A stretch of 8,262 nt of DNA. Source: Planctomycetota bacterium (GTDB lineage Bacteria > Planctomycetota > UBA1135 > UBA2386). Numbering within the stretch: the stretch's first letter is position 1; every line of letters starts with the position of its first letter. A program made the position numbers and the translations under genes. This document shows, piece by piece, positions 5,617 through 8,262 of this stretch. The stretch spans positions 1-8,262 of the forward strand of contig JAGQQZ010000675.1 in NCBI GenBank assembly GCA_020425915.1. The letters run 5' to 3'. Below the pieces are notes generated by a model. It ran no database searches and was not told the DNA's origin. It saw nothing but the letters and a program-made list of their open reading frames with translations.

Positions 5617-6078
5617 ATGATCCGATTGAACGTCAACGGTGAGGCCGTCGAGCTCGACGGCGTCGACCCCGACACTCCTCTCCTCTGGGTGCTGCGCGAT
5701 CGCCTCGGCCTGACCGGGACCCACTACGGCTGTGGCATGAGCCTGTGCGGGTCGTGCACGGTCCATGTCGACGGCGTCGCTGCCCGAGCTTGTTCGATGC
5801 CGATCTCCACGCTCGACGGCACGAACGTCACGACGATCGAGGGGCTCTCGAGCGACGGCGATCACCCGGTCCAGAAGGCCTGGCGCGCGCACGACGTCGC
5901 GCAGTGCGGCTACTGCCAGACGGGGCAGATCATGTCCGCGGTCGCGCTGCTGGCCGGCAACGACGATCCGAGCGACGACGAGATCGATGCCGCGATGGCC
6001 GGCAACATCTGTCGCTGCGGTACCTACACGCGTATCCGCGCCGCGATCCGCACGGCCGCGAAGGAGGTGCGGAAATGA
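5617..6078 (+). CDS. IorA-like [2Fe-2S] small subunit of a molybdenum hydroxylase
   Basis: This 153-residue subunit passes electrons from the molybdenum site of the large subunit through two [2Fe-2S] clusters. The N-terminal plant-ferredoxin-like domain (1 to about 75) has Cys39, Cys44, Cys47 and Cys59 in the CxxxxCxxC...C arrangement (GCGMSLCGSC). The C-terminal helical domain binds the second cluster through Cys97 and Cys100 (CGYCQTGQIM) and Cys132 and Cys134 (NICRCGTYTRIR). All eight ligands are present, and the length is normal for IorA and related xanthine-dehydrogenase-family small subunits. There is no signal peptide: export, if it occurs, would be by hitchhiking with the Tat-signal-bearing partner. 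The stop overlaps the start of the large-subunit gene (ATGA at 6075-6078), giving tight coupling and probably 1:1 production. 'Isoquinoline 1-oxidoreductase' is the historical family name; the true substrate is unknown. Confidence 0.94.
   Translation: MIRLNVNGEAVELDGVDPDTPLLWVLRDRLGLTGTHYGCGMSLCGSCTVHVDGVAARACSMPISTLDGTNVTTIEGLSSDGDHPVQKAWRAHDVAQCGYCQTGQIMSAVALLAGNDDPSDDEIDAAMAGNICRCGTYTRIRAAIRTAAKEVRK
6061..6067 (+). promoter_or_regulatory. Ribosome binding site of the large subunit, inside the small-subunit gene
   Basis: AAGGAGG lies 7 bases before the ATG at 6075, within the last codons of the small-subunit gene. It is a full-strength Shine-Dalgarno, so the large subunit can be initiated directly as well as by coupling through the ATGA overlap. 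Confidence 0.75.
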
Positions 6079-8262
6079 CGCTCCTGCAGAACGTGAGTCA
6101 CGATTCGGTGACTCGGCGTGGCTTCCTCGGTGCGGTCGCTGCCGCCGGCGGGCTCGTGCTCGGCACGCGGCTCGGTGCGGCCTCCTGGTGGTCGGAGCCG
6201 CAGGCAGCGGAGTTCACTCCGAACCTGTTCCTGTCGATCGACGGCGACGGGATCGTCTCGATCGTCGCGCACCGTTCGGAGATGGGAACCGGTATCCGCA
6301 CCGTGTTGCCGCTCGTCGTCGCCGACGAACTCGATGCCGAGCTCGATCGCGTGAAGATCGAGCAGGCGATCGGTGACAAGCGACTCGGTAGCCAGAACAC
6401 CGACGGCTCCAAGAGCATCCGCGAGTTCTATCAGCCGATGCGCGAAGCCGGTGCTGCCGCGCGGGCGATGCTCGAGCGCGCGGCCGCCGAGCAGTGGGGG
6501 GTTCCGGCGGAGGAGTGCCATGCCGCTGCGCACGCGATCCATCACGCCAAGTCGGGACGTTCTGCCGGGTTCGGCGAGCTGGTCGAAGCCGCGGCGAAGC
6601 TGCCGGTCCCGAGCGTCCGCGAACTCCAGTTCAAGTCGAAGGAGCAGTGGCGCTACGTCGGCAAGAAGCACTCGATCGTCGATGCGCACGACATCACGAC
6701 CGGCAAGGCGAAGTTCGGGCTCGACGTCACGCCCGAGGGCACGCTGGTCGCGATGATCGCACGTTCGCCGGTGCTCGGTGGGGCCGTGGCCTCGGTCGAC
6801 GACTCGGCGGCAAAGTCCGTGGCCGGCGTCGTCGAAGTGATCGAACTCCCTGCGGCGACGGCTCCGTTCGTGTTCAAGCCGCTCGGCGGGGTCGCGGTTC
6901 TGGCGAAGGACACGTGGGCCGCGAAGAAGGGGCGCGACGCGCTGAAGATCGACTGGTCCGCCAGTGAGAACGACTCCTACGACTCGGCCGGGTACCGCGA
7001 GGGTCTCGAACGCGCCGTGCGCGAGCGCGGCTTCGCCGTTCGTCGCCGCGGCGACGCCAACGACGCGCTCGACAAGGCGGAGAAGAAGCACGTCGCCGAG
7101 TACTACCTGCCGCACCTCGCGCACGCGTCGATGGAGCCGCCCTGCGCGGTCGCCCACGTGACCGGGAATCGCTGCGAGGTCTGGGCGCCGGTCCAGAATC
7201 CACAAGCCGCGCAGGCGACCGTCGCCCAAGCGCTCGGCATCAAGCCGCAGGACGTGATCTGTCACGTCACGCTCCTCGGCGGTGGGTTCGGGCGGAAGTC
7301 GAAGCCCGACTACTGCGCCGAGGCCGCCTGGCTCAGCAAGCAGGTCGGCAAGCCGGTCAAGGTCGTGTGGACGCGCGAGGACGACATTCGCCACGACTTC
7401 TTCCACTCGGTCTCCGCGTTGCGAATGGAGGCGGCGCTCGGTGAGGACGGCAAGCCGACGGCCTGGCTGGCGCGAACTGCGTTCCCCTCGATCGCCTCGA
7501 CGTTCCACAAGGGCGTCAAGCGTGGGTCGCCGATGGAACTCGGGCTCGGGTTCATCGACGTGCCGTACGACATCCCGAACATCCGGATCGAGGTCGGCGA
7601 GGCCGAGGGTCACGTCAGGATCGGTTGGCTACGTTCGGTCAGCAACATCTACCACGCGTTCGCCGTGAGTTCGTTCACGGACGAACTCGCGCTCGCAGCC
7701 GGACGTGACGCGGTGTCGTACACGCTCGACCTGATCGGTGAGCCGCGCGAGATCGAGTTCGACAACGCGGTGTACACGAACTACGGCGAGCCGACCGAAC
7801 GTCACCCGATCGACGTCGGCCGCTATCGTCGCGTCGTCGAACTCTGTGCGGAGAAGGCCGGCTGGGGCAAGGAGTTGCCGAAGGGCCGCGGACAGGGATT
7901 CGCCGTTCACCGGAGCTTCGTCGCCTACGTCGCCGCGATCGTCGAGGTCGAGGTGTCGAAGGACGGAAGGCTGTCGTTCCCGCGCGTCGACATCGCGGTC
8001 GATTGCGGTCTCGCGGTCAGCCCGGATCGGGTCCGGTCGCAGATGGAGGGTGCGGTGATCTTCGGGCAGAGCCTCGCGCTCTACGGCGAGATCACGGCGA
8101 AGGATGGTGCGATCGTGCAGAGCAACTTCCACGACTACCCGGTCGCGCGGATCACCGATGCGCCGCGTGAGATCCACGTGCACGTCGTCGAGAGCGAGTC
8201 GCTGCCGACCGGTGTCGGCGAACCGGGAGTGCCGCCGATCGCGCCCGCGATCTGCGCGGCGA
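6075..8262 (+). CDS. IorB-like molybdopterin-binding large subunit, Tat-exported; 3' end cut by the window
   Basis: The frame is open to the right edge: 729 codons of a protein that in this family is usually only slightly longer, so little is missing. Residues 13-18 (TRRGFL) before hydrophobic GAVAAAGGLVLG are a twin-arginine signal, placing the enzyme in the periplasm after cofactor insertion in the cytoplasm. The xanthine-dehydrogenase-family layout follows: an aldehyde-oxidase-like first domain (about 195-300), then molybdopterin-binding parts with the LGGGFGRKS loop (401-409), the GQGFAVHRSF region (606-615), the AVDCGLAVSPDRVRSQMEG segment (641-659), and GVGEPGVPPIAPA (713-725) carrying the catalytic Glu716 that activates the Mo-bound hydroxyl. 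All expected key segments are intact. The enzyme would hydroxylate an aldehyde or N-heterocycle using water. Partner is the coupled small subunit; a cytochrome c acceptor, common in such operons, would have to lie downstream and is not in view. Confidence 0.93.
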   Translation, partial: MTLLQNVSHDSVTRRGFLGAVAAAGGLVLGTRLGAASWWSEPQAAEFTPNLFLSIDGDGIVSIVAHRSEMGTGIRTVLPLVVADELDAELDRVKIEQAIGDKRLGSQNTDGSKSIREFYQPMREAGAAARAMLERAAAEQWGVPAEECHAAAHAIHHAKSGRSAGFGELVEAAAKLPVPSVRELQFKSKEQWRYVGKKHSIVDAHDITTGKAKFGLDVTPEGTLVAMIARSPVLGGAVASVDDSAAKSVAGVVEVIELPAATAPFVFKPLGGVAVLAKDTWAAKKGRDALKIDWSASENDSYDSAGYREGLERAVRERGFAVRRRGDANDALDKAEKKHVAEYYLPHLAHASMEPPCAVAHVTGNRCEVWAPVQNPQAAQATVAQALGIKPQDVICHVTLLGGGFGRKSKPDYCAEAAWLSKQVGKPVKVVWTREDDIRHDFFHSVSALRMEAALGEDGKPTAWLARTAFPSIASTFHKGVKRGSPMELGLGFIDVPYDIPNIRIEVGEAEGHVRIGWLRSVSNIYHAFAVSSFTDELALAAGRDAVSYTLDLIGEPREIEFDNAVYTNYGEPTERHPIDVGRYRRVVELCAEKAGWGKELPKGRGQGFAVHRSFVAYVAAIVEVEVSKDGRLSFPRVDIAVDCGLAVSPDRVRSQMEGAVIFGQSLALYGEITAKDGAIVQSNFHDYPVARITDAPREIHVHVVESESLPTGVGEPGVPPIAPAICAA

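Noticed and set aside
6024..7613. 529-residue open frame on the minus strand
   Set aside because: It is fully antisense to the molybdenum hydroxylase subunits, with no start signals and no recognisable motif.
1..8262. A defence system, mobile element, CRISPR array or new multi-gene system
   Set aside because: No nuclease, transposase, integrase, toxin-antitoxin pair, direct-repeat array or tRNA was found. The genes fall into small, ordinary units of known families.

Overview
This 8.26-kb window is high-GC bacterial DNA, densely coded. It carries seven complete genes and two genes cut by the window edges. No tRNA, rRNA, insertion sequence, phage gene or CRISPR array is visible. The gene mix most resembles Planctomycetota, in particular the Pla163/Poly30-like lineages. 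The reasons are a secreted right-handed beta-helix protein that opens with a 'sequence starts the helix, pathway of gain' type N-terminus and ends in a characteristic C-terminal module, a DUF1570-type metalloprotease with an N-terminal Sm/SH3-like segment, and many GTG/ATG starts in very GC-rich DNA. This taxonomic call is inference from protein style only.

Layout, left to right. (1) 1-313, minus: the 5' part of a secreted protein of unknown function, running off the left edge. (2) 314-385: a short divergent promoter region holding a 12-bp perfect palindrome. (3) 386-1779, plus: a translationally coupled pair (ATGA overlap), acyl carrier protein phosphodiesterase (AcpH/DUF479) followed by a two-domain VOC protein. 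(4) 1788-2903, minus: the secreted beta-helix protein, converging on the VOC gene with only 8 bp between the stop codons. (5) 2961-4169, minus: a DUF1570-like HExxH metalloprotease, 57 bp upstream of and codirectional with the beta-helix gene. (6) 4170-4273: a second divergent intergenic region. (7) 4274-5515, plus: a DUF4920 lipoprotein and a class I SAM methyltransferase, 6 bp apart. (8) 5516-5616: a strong hairpin and a tandem repeat of two short sequence modules. (9) 5617-8262, plus: an IorA/IorB-type molybdenum hydroxylase. A small [2Fe-2S] subunit is coupled by an ATGA overlap to a Tat-exported large molybdopterin subunit, which is cut by the right edge shortly after its catalytic glutamate.

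How the genes work together. The clearest functional unit is the periplasmic molybdenum hydroxylase: the small subunit lacks a signal and probably crosses the membrane folded, with the large subunit, through the Tat pore. Its substrate and electron acceptor cannot be read from the window. The remaining genes look like ordinary housekeeping and cell-envelope genes in small one- or two-gene units. I see no convincing evidence of a new multi-gene system. The most worthwhile leads are the repeat/hairpin block in front of the hydroxylase genes, the palindrome at 336-347, and the poorly characterised envelope proteins (beta-helix, DUF1570, DUF4920).
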